Shown piece after piece: positions 41,351-52,520 of a stretch of 64,000 bases of DNA. A program made the translations under genes and the position numbers. Every line of letters starts with the position of its first letter. The stretch's first letter is position 1. The notes below the pieces were generated by a model that saw only the letters and a program-made list of their open reading frames with translations, ran no database searches and was not told where the DNA came from. The DNA comes from Molothrus aeneus (taxonomy: Eukaryota > Chordata > Aves > Passeriformes > Icteridae). Location of the stretch: assembly GCF_037042795.1 (NCBI RefSeq), contig NC_089646.1:152213601-152277600 (forward strand), in the 5' to 3' direction.

Positions 41351-43396
41351 AATCCATAGGGATGCCACATTTGAGTTTTTTTCCCCCCAGTGGAAAGATC
41401 CCTCAGCTTTACATGGGACATGAAGCAGAAAATAGGTAATGTTGAGGACTGACAAGGATTTCCTCATTCCCACTTCCCACCAAGTTCTTCCTGGGATATC
41501 CACAGTGTTGAGACCTTTGGAAGCAGTTGAGGGGACTCGGGTTTGTAAATCCTTACAAAATATCCTGTGCCAATTCCCTTGGGACAAGCACAAAGACTTT
41601 CATGGCTCAAACAAACAGAGCAAGCAGGAAGAAGTAACAAGAGGACATTTAATAAGTCTAATTTGGCACTGGATGCAAATGAAGGGCTTTGGGATAACAT
41701 GGCTGAGGTCTTATCCTTAAAAAGTTGGATCATCTCCCAGTTGAAAATGTTCAGGGAACACCAGAGTGGATTTCTCTGTGATTCTCCCAATCTATTTTCA
41801 AGGAATTTTTCAGTGTTTAATCAATATTAAGGGGTTGTGCCAGGGTGGGAACTGAACCCAGATGAGAAAATCTCTGGATAATTCCTCAAATCCTTGGCCA
41901 AAACACATCCAGGGACATGTTCCTACTACAAATGGACACCCACATATGGAAAAATCCATCCAGAGGAATACATTCCTGCATCTATTTCTGATTTAGCAAA
42001 TTCTTCAATATTTAGCTCAAATTCCGATTTTGAGGCAAAATTTACCCAATTTATTTTGTTTCCCACACTTTTTCCAAGAGAAAACCTGGATCTGGGGAGG
42101 CATCAGGCTGGAGGTGCTGTTAATTCCCAAAGGCAGGAAGCAGAAAGACCCCAAGGAAGTCTCATTAACACAGGAAAATCAGAGCAAGCAGAAACATCTG
42201 GAGAGATCTGGAGGGTTCCTTGGAATTAAACGCGCTCCTGCCTTACTCAGGGAGAAGCAAGGAACACAAATAGGAATAAAATAGATTGAAAAAAAAATAA
42301 TAAGGAAGGAAGAAGTGAGGAAGACTCAGTAGGTGGTGCTCTTCCCTCTGGATCCGCACAGGGCATGGGAAGAGGGTGATTGGGAATGCCCAGGTGGAAA
42401 AACAGATCCAAACCCAGCTCCTGGTCCTGACTCCTGGCCCCAGGGTGGATGAACCACCATCCTGAGAGCAGCTAAATTTTGGGATATGGTGAATTTCCAG
42501 CACAGTCCAGATTTTGGCTGCTCGTAATCCCTAAATCCACTCAAATCTTAAATGCAATAAATGTCAAAAGTGGCTCCAGTCAGGAGTTGAGGTCCCAAGA
42601 GGAATTCAGCCTCCACCTTGTTTGACTCAGATTTTATCCCATCTCCAGCACATCCCAGAACAAAATCCTTGCGGGAATGGGAAGTGTTGATGAATGTGGT
42701 GTTTTGAGAGAAGGGAGTCAAGTGTGGCCAGCCCTGGATCTTCACAACCCCCACGCTGGAAGGGGAAGAGCTGGATTGATCCAGGAACAGGGAGCCATAG
42801 ATCAACACAGCCTCTCCCATAATTTTCCCTGATGGATTCCCATCCAATGGACTGATCTGAAAGTGATAAAGGGAAGACTGGAGCGTTTTCAACACCCCAC
42901 TAACTCCCAAACTGGGCTCAATAATCCTGAAGATTGATGGCTCCTAAGGAATGGGGAGGGAGGGATGGGCTGGAAGGGGAGTTTATTTAATCCAGAACAT
43001 TTATTGGGATAAATGAGGGGGTGAGACAGGCACCAGTGCCAAGGAAATGTTTCTCCTGGAAAAAAAAACAATTTGGAGATTTCAGGTCCTGGAGCTGGTG
43101 AGTTCTGTCCCCAGAAATGGGGGATCCAGGATAGGAAACCGGAGTTTGCCTGCAGAAATAAGAGCTTTACCACAGTTCCCATTTTTTCCCCTTCTTCCTC
43201 ATTTTCCGTGTCCTTTTGGGAATCTTTTGGTCACCTCAAACACCTTCAATCCAAACTACAAAGCCCTGGGAAGTGCTGGGACCTTGTTTCCTTGTACTCC
43301 TTGAGGAAGGAATTTCCATTCCCACTTTTCTCTGGTTGAGAGTGGACCAAATATTCCCTGAGAGGTTTCGCATGGAACATGTTTTCCATCCAAATC
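41351..43396. other. Unique noncoding DNA, 2 kb
   Basis: No gene, RNA or known repeat is recognised. An A-rich run occurs near 42286-42300, and A9 near 43061-43069. Open frames of 70-120 codons lie on both strands and lack domains. Confidence 0.4.
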
Positions 43397-43755
43397 TCAG
43401 AATCATGGAATCCTTTGGGTTGGAAAAGACCTTGAAGATCATAGAGGCAAATTAATCCGGCACTGCCAATTCCAGCACTAATCCATATCCCTGAATCCCA
43501 CCTCTCTGTGGCTTTGAAATTCCTCACAGAATGGGAACTCCACCACTTCTCCAGGCAGCCTTTTCCAGGGCTTGACAACATTTTCCATGATATTTTTTTC
43601 CCCAAATATCCAACTTAAATCTGCCCAGATGGAATCTGAGGTCATTCCCTCTCATTTCTCCCCAGCTGAAAGCCACTCCCTGATCCTTCAACCAGGACAA
43701 GGAGACTTCCCACTCCTCTCCCTGGATTTCACGAGTTCCTGGAATACACAATGCC
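43397..43755 (-). mobile_element. CR1 3' end, diverged, minus strand
   Basis: CAGAATCATGGAATCCTTTG, GGTTGGAAAAGACCTTGAAG, GGGAACTCCACCACTTCTCC, AGGGCTTGACAACATTTTCC and CAACTTAAATCTGCCCAG complement a CR1 subfamily. The minus strand reads GNDLRFHLGRFKLDIWGKKY, a diverged RT tail. It is probably one of the older copies. Confidence 0.88.
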
Positions 43756-43844
43756 AATCCCAGCTGGCATCCTCATCTTCCATTTTTCCACTCCCATCCT
43801 CCTCAAGACCTGGAGCCAGCCGGGATTTCGATCTCAGGAGGCAG
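43756..43844. other. Unique noncoding DNA
   Basis: Short spacer between a CR1 copy and an AT-rich segment. Nothing is recognised. Confidence 0.3.
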
Positions 43845-43980
43845 CTATTGTGCTGTAATTAAACAGCAATTGATTGCAAACAGGGTTCTTTTGTGTTTGG
43901 GATTAATGAGAGGCGAGAAGATAAATTTGGTCACCAGTAATTAACCCCAATTACAGAAGCAATAAATTAGGAGCTCTGTG
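43845..43980. other. Candidate conserved noncoding segment, homeodomain-core rich
   Basis: Within 135 bp occur TGTAATTAAACAGCAATTG, GGGATTAATGAG, CCAGTAATTAACCCCAATTA and GCAATAAATTAGG. At least four are ATTA/TAAT-type cores, on both strands. CR1-free. The regulatory role is inferred. Confidence 0.35.
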
Positions 43981-45164
43981 GTATCCACAGCCTTTGGAAG
44001 GCTCTGGATCCTTCCCTTTTCCTTGATTCTTGTCCTACAATCCTATGGGGTTTCCAGAAGTGAAATGAATCTCAGTGAGGGCTGTGGGGACTGGTGGATA
44101 CACTGGGATGTGATGAAAAGTTGGGATTTTGGCCATGGAGGGAGTATGAGGATGCTGCCATGACAAAAACAGGCAGGGAGAGCCTTTCTGATCCCTTATT
44201 CCCAGCAGGGAATCAACGATTTCACTGATTTGAAGCCCTAATCCCTGGGAGTTTTTCCAAGCTTTGATTTTGCAGGCTGGGTGAGCAGGAGCAGAGTTCG
44301 TGGGATGGGCAAACTGGGTGAGCTCAGTCCAGGGTGCCTGGAATGCCTGCTGCACCCTGGGGCTGAAATCCATGGATAGGAAGTGGAGTCGACCCCTGGA
44401 GCAATGCACAAGGCTGGAATTCCAAATATTTTCTTTAGTTTATTTCAACCATGGGGTAGAGACACCACAGTGTGGAGCCCCAATATCCCAATCCCAGCGT
44501 CGTTCCCCAGGCAGGGAGGGATCACCCCCTGCCTGCTGCTTCTCTCTGGCTTGTGTGATTCCAGCTCCATCCTGCCTGGTATTCAAAAGCATTTCCAAAG
44601 GATTTCTGGCTTTAACCTCAGCTGTTTTCATGGTTCAACAGTTTTGGGGCCAGGCTGTTGACCCCTGCACAAACAAAGCATTAAAAGCAGATGCCAAAGG
44701 GTTTCCCAGGGCATTCCAAGCTTTTCTTTGCCTGTAAACCCTGGAATTGCAGAAAGGATTCAGCCCCAGCCCACAGAAGTGCAAACCTCCCAGTCCTTCA
44801 CCAGTGCCAAGGACATCACAGGAAATTTGGGATTCAGGGACATCCTGAAAGTGCCACAGGTGTGGGGAAAGCAGTAAGAAAAAATCCCTGCAGTGGCCTA
44901 GGCCTTAGCAGCCTCCAGAGGAAGTGAATTCCTAAATCACAACTTTTTTTTGGCAGTTCTATCCCTGGAAAACTGTGACAGTCTGAGCTTCACTTGGAGA
45001 TTTAATCCAGGTTTAATTTGTGAGCGATGAGACCCCAGCCCTGTCTCAGATGGGGATGGGAGGTGAGGATGTCCTTGTCCCTTGTCCCCTCAGCTGCTGC
45101 CTCTCCCATCCTGCATCCCTGGGTGGACCCAAGACCCTGATGTAGGGTCCCAAGTGTGGCACAT
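43981..45164. other. Unique noncoding DNA
   Basis: No gene or known repeat is recognised. Open frames at 44035-44409 (minus) and 44300-44737 (plus) face each other and lack domains. Confidence 0.4.
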
Positions 45165-45485
45165 GGAGTGGGAATTTGGGGATCTGGGAAAATGGGGGAA
45201 TTGGGGGGATTTGGAACATGGGGATTTGGGATGGAATTTAGGGATGTGGGAGAGCTTTGGGAACTTGGGGATTTGGGGACATGAGGGGGATTTGGGGACA
45301 TGGGGAAATGTGGACATGGGGGCAGAATTTAAGGACACTGGGGAGATTTGGGGGAATTTGAGGATGGGGAGGGAATTTGGAGACATTGGGAGAATTTGAA
45401 AACATAGGGGAGGTTTGGGGACATGGAGGCTGTTTGGGGCGATTCGGGAATATTGAGGGAATTTGGGGACATGGGGGATTTGGCC
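45165..45485. repeat. Degenerate G-rich minisatellite
   Basis: The words GGGAATTTGGGG, GATTTGGGGACATGGGG and GAATTTGGAGACATTGGG recur throughout about 320 bp on the plus strand, with irregular units of about 17-40 bp. Many G3-G6 runs within short distances give strong G-quadruplex potential. It produces repetitive open frames (WG-rich plus, SPNPP-rich minus) that are not genes. Confidence 0.9.
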
Positions 45486-47426
45486 ACGTTTCCTATAATT
45501 CCCTTCATGATCCTGGCCCATGCCTGGGATTGCCGCGCTCTTTCCCACTGGAAGGAAGAGCAAAACGTTGAATTCCATCCTCTATCCCACTTTTCCCTCT
45601 CGCTGTGCCTGCTCCGGGGGTGCAGCCACATCCCCAGAAGGGTCAGCGGGTGCCAGGGCAGATCTCCATGGCTAATTCCATAATCCTCCCTTCTTTCAGG
45701 CAGCAGGAAAGGCCCGGCCAGCAGGATCCCCGTGCAGACAGGGTGTAAAAATCCATGGCAGCTCCAAAGCAAACACTCCCACATCTTCATTCCTTCCACC
45801 CTATTGGCCATTGATTCCAGATAAATTTCCGGGAGGCCCTGACAGGGCTCAATTCTCCTAATTATGGCCCTATTGACATGTGATCTTTGGCTTCTCAGCT
45901 TGTCAGGAGCCATCCATCAGGCAGACAGATTCCTTTGGCTCCGGAGGAAATGAGATGGGAAGCGGGGGGAGAAAGGAGGAGCAGGGAAATGGCTGGAATG
46001 GTGCGCCAAAAAAAATCCCCTGGCCTGGATTTTGTTTATTGCCAAATGTTGTGGAAGATCCAAAACACCAACATTTAGGGGAAGAGTTGAAAGCTCCTAA
46101 TTTGGGAAGAGCCTGTGTGGATCACTCCCAATGATTGTTGGGATAAACAGCTTGGATTTCACAGCTCTTTCCTTTTCACAACTGGACTGATTTTTCCAGG
46201 TCTCAGCAAAGTTCTCCCTCCCTTTTTGGCTGTTGCATTCCACACCCAGGGAATTCCTTGCTCCAGGATGTTTTTTGCATGGATAACAGGCACATTATAA
46301 GGGAAAAATCCATCCAGTACCATAATAGAGATGAAAAAATGCTGGTTCAAGGGTACAAATGGGTTCCCAGAGAAAACTCTGGGAATTCTCTGCTGGTCCA
46401 TCCTGCCTTGCATTTCTCCTGGTCAGGAGACGGGACATGGATAAAGGCCCAAAATCCAGCTGTTTTCTTCTCTCAATCCCACCTTGGACTGGTTAGACAA
46501 GGCTAGGGCTGATACCCAAACTGGAGCCACTGGGAAGTATGGGAATGTGGCCAGGAGACCTGGATGGGGCATAACTGGGGCGCACAAACCTTTTCCAGCT
46601 TTCCTTGGATTTTACTGGGCAAAAACCAGTTGATCTGGAGGGGTTTTCCACTTCCTTCTCCTCCTCTATGGATTTCACGGATAAAGCCAGGAGCTCTGTG
46701 GACCAGGAAAATTGTTTGAGTCGCCCTCAGAGCCCAGAAATCAAGGAATAAATCCACGTGCCTTTTCCCTGGCTGTTTTCCTCATAACTTTGGGATGAGC
46801 GCAGGGATGCCAGTGTCTGCAGTTCCGGATGGGATGCAGGCGAAATTCGGAAGGATGGGTAGGGATGGACTCCCTGGCTGGTCCTTGTCCCCAAAAGAGG
46901 CGTCACCCACACCAGGCAGTGCCAGCCTACAGCGGGAAGCGGTGTTGGGCTGGATCAGGAAGAGATCCCTGCGAGCTGACTCATATCCTGGTTGGAATGT
47001 CTCTGTATTGTGAGAGGATCCAGACAGCCGGGAATGTCTGGAGATAACGGCCTTTACCGGGAGTCCTGAGAGCTCAGGCTTCACTTACAAAGCTCGGCTT
47101 ATTCCAGCTCTCTCCCGTATCCGAGCGGCATTGATCCGCTCCCCCCTGCCCCGGCCCGGCTGCAGGATCAGCCCGTACATGGAAAAGCTGTCTGCTCCCA
47201 CCAGGCTCGGGTATCCAGCCCATCCTCACTCCCACAGCACTTCACCAGCTCCAAGGATTGGCTCTGCAGAAGCGCTGAGCTCGGAAAATCCAGCCCTGGC
47301 CAAAGAAGCAAAGCCTGAGCAATTCCGCGGGTGGGGAAGGAGGAACAGCTCCTGCTGCTGGGGAAACTGAGGCACGGAAAGGAGTGAATTCCAAGCGGCA
47401 TCTCCCGGATTTCATAGCCACAGAGA
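45486..47426. other. Unique noncoding DNA
   Basis: No gene is recognised. Positions 45840-45910 (CTCCTAATTATGGCCC, TATTGACATGTGATC) and 47030-47200 (GATAACGGCCTTTACCGGG, CCCCGGCCCGGCTGC) are locally less repetitive, the latter CpG-richer. No promoter can be defended. Confidence 0.35.
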
Positions 47427-47607
47427 GCTTTGAGTTGAAGAGATCTCAAAGTCCACCTCATTTCATTCCTTGCCATGGGCAGGGATACCTTCCACTATCC
47501 CATGTTGTTCCAAGCCCCATCCAACCCGGCCCTGAACGCTTCCAGGGATGGGACAGATTCTCTGGATAACCTCATCCAGTCCCTCACAAGGAAGAATTCC
47601 TTCCTAG
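47427..47607 (-). mobile_element. CR1 3' end, minus strand
   Basis: CCTTGCCATGGGCAGGG, CACTATCCCATGTTGTTCC, CCATCCAACCCGGCCCTGAA, CGCTTCCAGGGATGGGAC and AGGAAGAATTCCTTCC. The tail near 47427 has lost the usual GAATCATGGAATGG word. A deletion removes the AGCCACAGC block. Confidence 0.9.
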
Positions 47608-48464
47608 AAAGCAACATCAGAAATCCCTGGAAATATCCCAGCATCCCTGGCTGTGTAATCCATAATTACCCTACATGCAGCAGGGGAATCCAGAGCCTTT
47701 CCCTGCCTCCTGATCCACCAGAACCCCCCCAGAAATCCTCATCCCTGGGTCCTACAGGTAAGGAACAGGAATGTTTAAGGACACATTCCCTAATTTTTCA
47801 GTGTCCAAGCCCAAGCAATTTTTCACCCCAAAGCAGAAAGAAAATGACACATTTCTCCTCAAATCGAGTGTTGTGTAAATTTGAATTTCTTTGACTCCCC
47901 AGTTAAGCATAAAATTCAGGAAGAGGAGGAGGCTTTGGCTCAGCCCTGGGAAAGCTGCTGGCAAATCCAGAGCCCCGTTGCTGCATCCTTTGAATCCCCA
48001 CAGTCTGAACTTTGCAGGGATTCAGGTGATCAGCTCTGGGCTATGGTTCCAGGCGGCGCCTGCCTCTCCAATGGGTTAATCCCAGCGGGAAAACCTTATG
48101 CAAGCCAGGAAATCTGGGCAAAATCGTGCTAGCTCCAGGCACAAGCCCAGGCAGGGATAAAACAATTTGAGGGCTCCAGAGGGAGGCAAAGGGGATTCAG
48201 AGGAATGGGAATGCTGGGTCACAGCTGGCTCATCCTGTTGTAAGCTGTCCCTCAGCTCCCTGATCTCTCCTTCCATCCTCATTGCGGGAATAAATGAGGA
48301 TTTTCACCCTGGGAAGTTAAAATCCAACTCAGAGTTGTTACGCAGAGGGAATGGCAACTTAAATATAGGGGTGAGGGATTTAAAGCAGGATTTAAAGTGG
48401 AGTTCTCCTCTTGTACCAATTTGACACCACTTTGATATCATTAAACCCTAAAAACTGTTTTGGA
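47608..48464. other. Unique noncoding DNA
   Basis: No gene or known repeat is recognised. Overlapping open frames lack domains. Confidence 0.4.
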
Positions 48465-48582
48465 TAGAGGGGATTTTATGTCATTCCAACCCCTTTGCCA
48501 TGTGCAGGGCCAACTCCCACTAGACCGGGATACTCCAAGCCTAATCCAAGTTGACCTTGAAGCCATCCCTGACTCCAGGGTC
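48465..48582 (-). mobile_element. Short CR1 3' fragment, minus strand
   Basis: GTCATTCCAACCCCTTTGCC, ATGTGCAGGGCCAACTCCCA, CTAGACCGGGATACTCC and AAGCCTAATCCAAGTTGACC match the complement of the CR1 tail. They retain the ancestral CTAGACC word, so the copy is probably old. Confidence 0.8.
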
Positions 48583-49075
48583 AATTAGCATGATTTATGC
48601 GCAATCTGCATGATAAAAGCCAGGCCCGGGCACAAATTCCTGTCACATCGCTCAGCCTGGATCGGGATCAGCGCTTGGGGGTGGCGGGAAGCAAAGGAAG
48701 CTCCGCATAGCCCCCATAGTGCGCAAAACGCGATGCTCCAAACGCCGTTCCGCGTCTTTCCAGGCAATGGAGCGGCGGCTGCTGAGTCAGCATCCCCATC
48801 CCGCCCTCCCTGAGCCGGTGACATCCATCCCGGGAAAAGGCAAACCCCCTCCCGCCGAGCCGACACGCGTCTGGCTGCAGAGAAAAGCGCATCCGCTCCC
48901 CTCTGCCCCCGGCAGAAGCACCGGCAAATCCTTCACTTTAATGTTAACTGAGGTTTTTAGCCTTGGCCCCGGGCTCTGCCATTTCTCTCCGAGGCTCGGA
49001 AAAGCGGGAGAGCGGAGTTCATCAATCCGCTCGCGTGTCGCCTGGAATCAGCGCTGGGAATGAAGTGGAGCTGTC
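48583..49075. other. CpG-rich, conserved-looking noncoding segment
   Basis: The segment starts with AT-rich octamer-like words (ATTAGCATGATTTATGCGCA, ATCTGCATGATAAAAGCC) and becomes CpG-rich. From 48640 to 49070 I count roughly 35 CpG, about as many as base composition predicts, whereas flanking DNA is CpG-poor. Examples are AAAACGCGATG, CCGCCGAGCCGACACGCG and ATCCGCTCGCGTGTCGCC. No TATA box, splice site or coding exon could be defended. It could be a small CpG island, an orphan promoter or an enhancer. Confidence 0.4.
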
Positions 49076-49261
49076 AGGGATTGGCCAGAGGGCTCCTCAG
49101 CATCCCTGGTGTGTCTGAGCTGTCCTGGCCACAGGGAGCAGGGTGTGATCTCCAGCTGTCCCGCCTGGATGCTCTTTCCAGGGTGGGAATATCGTGTTTT
49201 TTCCTATGCTAGCTCAAGTTCCAAGTGGTTTTAGGACAAACAACAGAGGTGGGAGCAGCAG
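49076..49261. other. Unique noncoding DNA
   Basis: Short spacer. Nothing is recognised. Confidence 0.3.
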
Positions 49262-49398
49262 AGCACCTCCAAGAGCAGGCTGGATGGGGCTTGGAGAAAC
49301 CTGGGATAGTAGGAAGTATCCCTACCCATGGCAAGAGGTTGGAAGGGGGTGATCTTTAAGGTCCCTTCCAACCCAAACCATTCCAAAATTCCATGAAA
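49262..49398 (+). mobile_element. CR1 3' end, plus strand
   Basis: GCTGGATGGGGCTTGGAG, AAACCTGGGATAGTAGG, TACCCATGGCAAGAGGTTGG and TTTAAGGTCCCTTCCAACCC, then AAACCATTCC. The last 135 bp of the element is present. Confidence 0.92.
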
Positions 49399-50274
49399 AA
49401 GGCATATTTGCTGTCTCAGAGAGCTCTGGGATCACCCATTAAACACCCCCACCTTCTCCTGAGATTTCTCAGCTCCGAGCTCTGGAGGTTCCAGCCTCTC
49501 CCATGAGACACCCCAGACAGCATCCCAAATCTGGGAGAGGAAAACAAGGCATGGCAAGGAGGGAAGCGGCACTCCAAGGTCGCTTAGTTAATCCATGGCA
49601 GGATCCCAATGGCAGCTTCCTGCAACTGCAGGCGGAGGGAATTGATTCCAACCAAATCCCCCGGCAGGCGCGGGGAGCTTCGGCACGGGAAGATTTCCTG
49701 TAAGACGGGAAGTTTGCCTCCCTGCTCTCCCTGGTCTGCTCCGGCTCTGGGAGACAATCCAAGCGCTGCATATCTTTAATTATTAAGGAATCACCCATTG
49801 TAGTTACTTATGTGCTGCTGAGGCTCCAGGATGTTCCTGCCGGCAGTGCAGGAGTGAAAAGAATCCCTGGATGCTTCCCCAGCAGCAGCTGAATCTCCTG
49901 GCTCCATTAACTTCCATCCACAGCAACCCCACACCAGGAAAATCCCCCTGGCCACCACCCCCCTCCTCCCCATCCTCATCGACCCCCTGGGAGCCCCCCG
50001 GACACGGCTTCCAGTGGCAAAGCAATTCCAGGAAGTCAGACAGAGGTTCATACTCATCCATCATGGTCCAGAAGGAGTTATGAGGATGGGGAGCATCCTG
50101 AAAATCGCCGGATTGTGGTGGATCTGGGGAAGGGGCCAAGGAGAATTTCCTTGTCCCTTCCTCATGTTTGTTAGCTGGATTTGCCTGAGTTCCTCTTCTC
50201 TTTCCTCACAAATCCAGGAAATTCCTAAACTGGAGTCACCATTTGTTTTGGGGAAGCTCTGCAATGGTTGCTCA
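49399..50274. other. Unique noncoding DNA
   Basis: No gene is recognised. Positions 49920-50010 are C-rich (CCACCACCCCCCTCCTCCCC), giving a G-rich complementary strand. Overlapping open frames on opposite strands have no domain. Confidence 0.4.
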
Positions 50275-50562
50275 TCATGGAATCGTGGAATTGTTCGGGT
50301 GGGAAGGACTTTCAAGATCATCTCATTCCACTCCTTGCTGTGGGAAAGGAGACCTTCCACTATCCCAGGCTACTCCAAGCCCTGTCCAACCTGGCCTTGG
50401 ACACTTCCAGGTATGGGACAACCCCAGCTTCCCTGGGAATTCCATTCCAGTGCCTCACCACCCTCACAGGGAAGAATTTCTTCCCATCCCTAGGCTTCTA
50501 TCCCATCTCTAGGCTTCCTATCCTTAAATTTGAAGCAATGATCCTTGTCCTTGCTGCAGGAA
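50275..50562 (-). mobile_element. CR1 3' end, minus strand
   Basis: TCATGGAATCGTGGAATTG, GGTGGGAAGGACTTTCAAG, CACTATCCCAGGCTACTCC, CCTGGCCTTGGACACTTCC and CACAGGGAAGAATTTCTTCC. CATCCCTAGGCTTCTATCCC is followed by CATCTCTAGGCTTCCTATCC, a small private duplication. The 3' terminus is near 50275. Confidence 0.94.
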
Positions 50563-50611
50563 AGGACATCCTGGATTCTCCTGGTGTCACTTGCAGGAAA
50601 GATTTTTTGGA

Positions 50612-51110
50612 AGCAGCTCCAGGGTCCAACAGCAGAAGGATGTGGAGATGCTGGAGCAGATCCAGAGGAGGCCATGGAGATGCTCCAAGGGCTGGAGCCC
50701 CTCTGCTCTGGAGCCAGGCTGGGAAAGCTGGGAATGTTCACCTGGAGACAGAAAGGCTCCCAGGAGAACTTAGAGCCTCTTCCAGGGCCTAAAGGGGCTC
50801 CAGGTGAGCTGGAGAGGGAATTGGGACAAGGGCTAGAGAGACAGGACACAGGGAATGGCTTCCCACTGCCCAAGGGCGGGGATAGATGGTATATTGGGAA
50901 GGCATTATTCCTTTGGAGGGTGGCGAGGCCCTGGAATGGAATTCCCAGAGAATCTTTGGCTGCCTCATCCCTGGAAGTGCTCCAGGCCAGGTTGGATGAG
51001 GCTTGGAGCAACCTGGGATAGTGGAAGGTGTCCCTGCTAATGGCAGGGGCTGGAATGAGATAATAATTTCGGTCCCATCCAACCCAAACCATTCCATGAT
51101 TCCACAATAA
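50612..51110 (+). mobile_element. CR1 3' end, about 500 bp, plus strand
   Basis: AAGGATGTGGAGATGCTGG, GATCCAGAGGAGGCCATGG, GGCCTAAAGGGGCTCCAGG, GGGAATGGCTTCCCACTGCC and GCGAGGCCCTGGAATGG, ending AACCATTCCATGATTCC. A frame reads EVLQARLDEAWSNLG. Its mirror strand gives the longest open frame of the window (276 codons, 50490-51320), which is antisense CR1. With the copy at 50275-50562 it forms a divergent pair with about 50 bp between the 5' ends. Confidence 0.95.
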
Positions 51111-52314
51111 GAGGGTGCAGTGGTACCCCCTGACCTCTGCCCACTGCTGCTGGCACAACGTGGGACCATCTCCAGAGCTCTCCATCTCCATTTCCCCATC
51201 CTCCCTTCCCTCCTCTCCACCCCCTAAATCTCCCCTCCACCAAATTACTGGGAAAGGTGCCGTGCTTAGACCATGGCAGGGAGACAACCCCGTGTCCCAA
51301 GTTCCACTGTCATTCCACATCCTCCACGACCTTTACTGGACTCCCACCCCGCTGATCTCCCTCTTTTCCAGCACGAGATGTGGAGCAAAGCAATTTCCAG
51401 CAGCCCAGGGCAAGGTGAATCCCTTGCCTTGAACTTCCCGGGAGCTTGTGATTTCCAGAAGAGCTGAGCAAATATTTTTCATGGAGCGTCAGGAAAATGC
51501 TGTTTGGGCAAGCTCTGAATGATTCCAGGGAACATGGAGCAAAGGAAAAGTCTTTGGAGCTTTTCAGGTAAACTGGGAAGTTGGGATTTAGGTTATTTAT
51601 GATCACATCAGGAATCCCTGACACAAACATGATTCCCGTTTAGCTCAGAGACAGGAAACCTGCTTGTTCCTGGAGGAATTATGGTCTTCCCATAGCCCCA
51701 GATTTTGCAGCTTTCCTAGCTTTTGGGAACGTTTTGATCTTTCTTAAATACCATTTAAATATCAGGTTTTTTCTGAGGGTCCAGATTCTTCTTCTCATGC
51801 AGGTGGAGTATGGAAAAACACGGATTCACCCTGCTGTCCTGAGCTGTTTATCCCACTGTTCAGGTGCATGGAATAGTTTAGGAAAAGTTGGAATATAAGG
51901 ATGTTGGAACAGCAAAGCATTTTTGGATACTCCCAGGTCATTTTTCCACTGGATTTGCTGTTTGGTGCAAATCCTTCAGCAACAGTGGGACAAATTCAGC
52001 ATTCCCAACCTGGAATTCCTTTATCCCTTTTTGTTCCCCTGGCCAAAGGGATTTTCCCCCTTCCACAACTCTCTTTGTTATGTAAATCCAGGATTTCTAT
52101 TGCTGCACTGAGTTAAATTCCTAGACTTGGGAAAAAAATTGTTCTTTTGCTGAGCTTTTAATCAATGCTATTGGGCAGCTTAGATGGGCTCGGATTATGC
52201 AGAAGGAAAAGTGGCTGTTCCCAAAACACGTCATTCCCTGGATTGTGATGGACTCCACAGAGCCAAGTAGAGCTCCCACAGCCACTAAATATATGGATAT
52301 GATCCCTAAACTAG
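51111..52314. other. Unique noncoding DNA
   Basis: No gene or known repeat is recognised. Positions 51180-51245 are pyrimidine-rich (CATTTCCCCATCCTCCC, TTCCCTCCTCTCC). Confidence 0.4.
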
Positions 52315-52520
52315 AAAGAAGGAAAAGGTTTTTTTACAACAAAGGTGGAGAAACACTGGACCAGGTTTCCCAGAGAAGCTGTGGATGCTCCATCCCTGGA
52401 AATATCCCAGGCCAGGTTGGACAGGGCTTGGAGCAACCTGGGCTGGTAGAAGGTGTCTCTGTCCATGGATTGGATGGGCTTTAAGATCCCTTCCAACCAA
52501 ATCAATTCCGTGATTTAATT
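52315..52520 (+). mobile_element. CR1 3' end, plus strand
   Basis: GGTTTCCCAGAGAAGCTGTG, GATGCTCCATCCCTGG, GGTTGGACAGGGCTTGGAG, CAACCTGGGCTGGTAGAAGG and TTTAAGATCCCTTCCAACC, then AATTCCGTGATTT. The start is A/T-rich and degraded. Confidence 0.93.

Noticed and set aside
45082..45913. Repetitive open frames (WG-rich plus strand; SPNPP/PKSPS-rich minus strand)
   Set aside because: They are by-products of the G-rich minisatellite; unit lengths vary and break any consistent protein repeat.
50490..51320. Longest open frame in the window (276 codons, minus strand)
   Set aside because: It reads antisense through a plus-strand CR1 copy and flanking unique DNA; no domain is recognisable.
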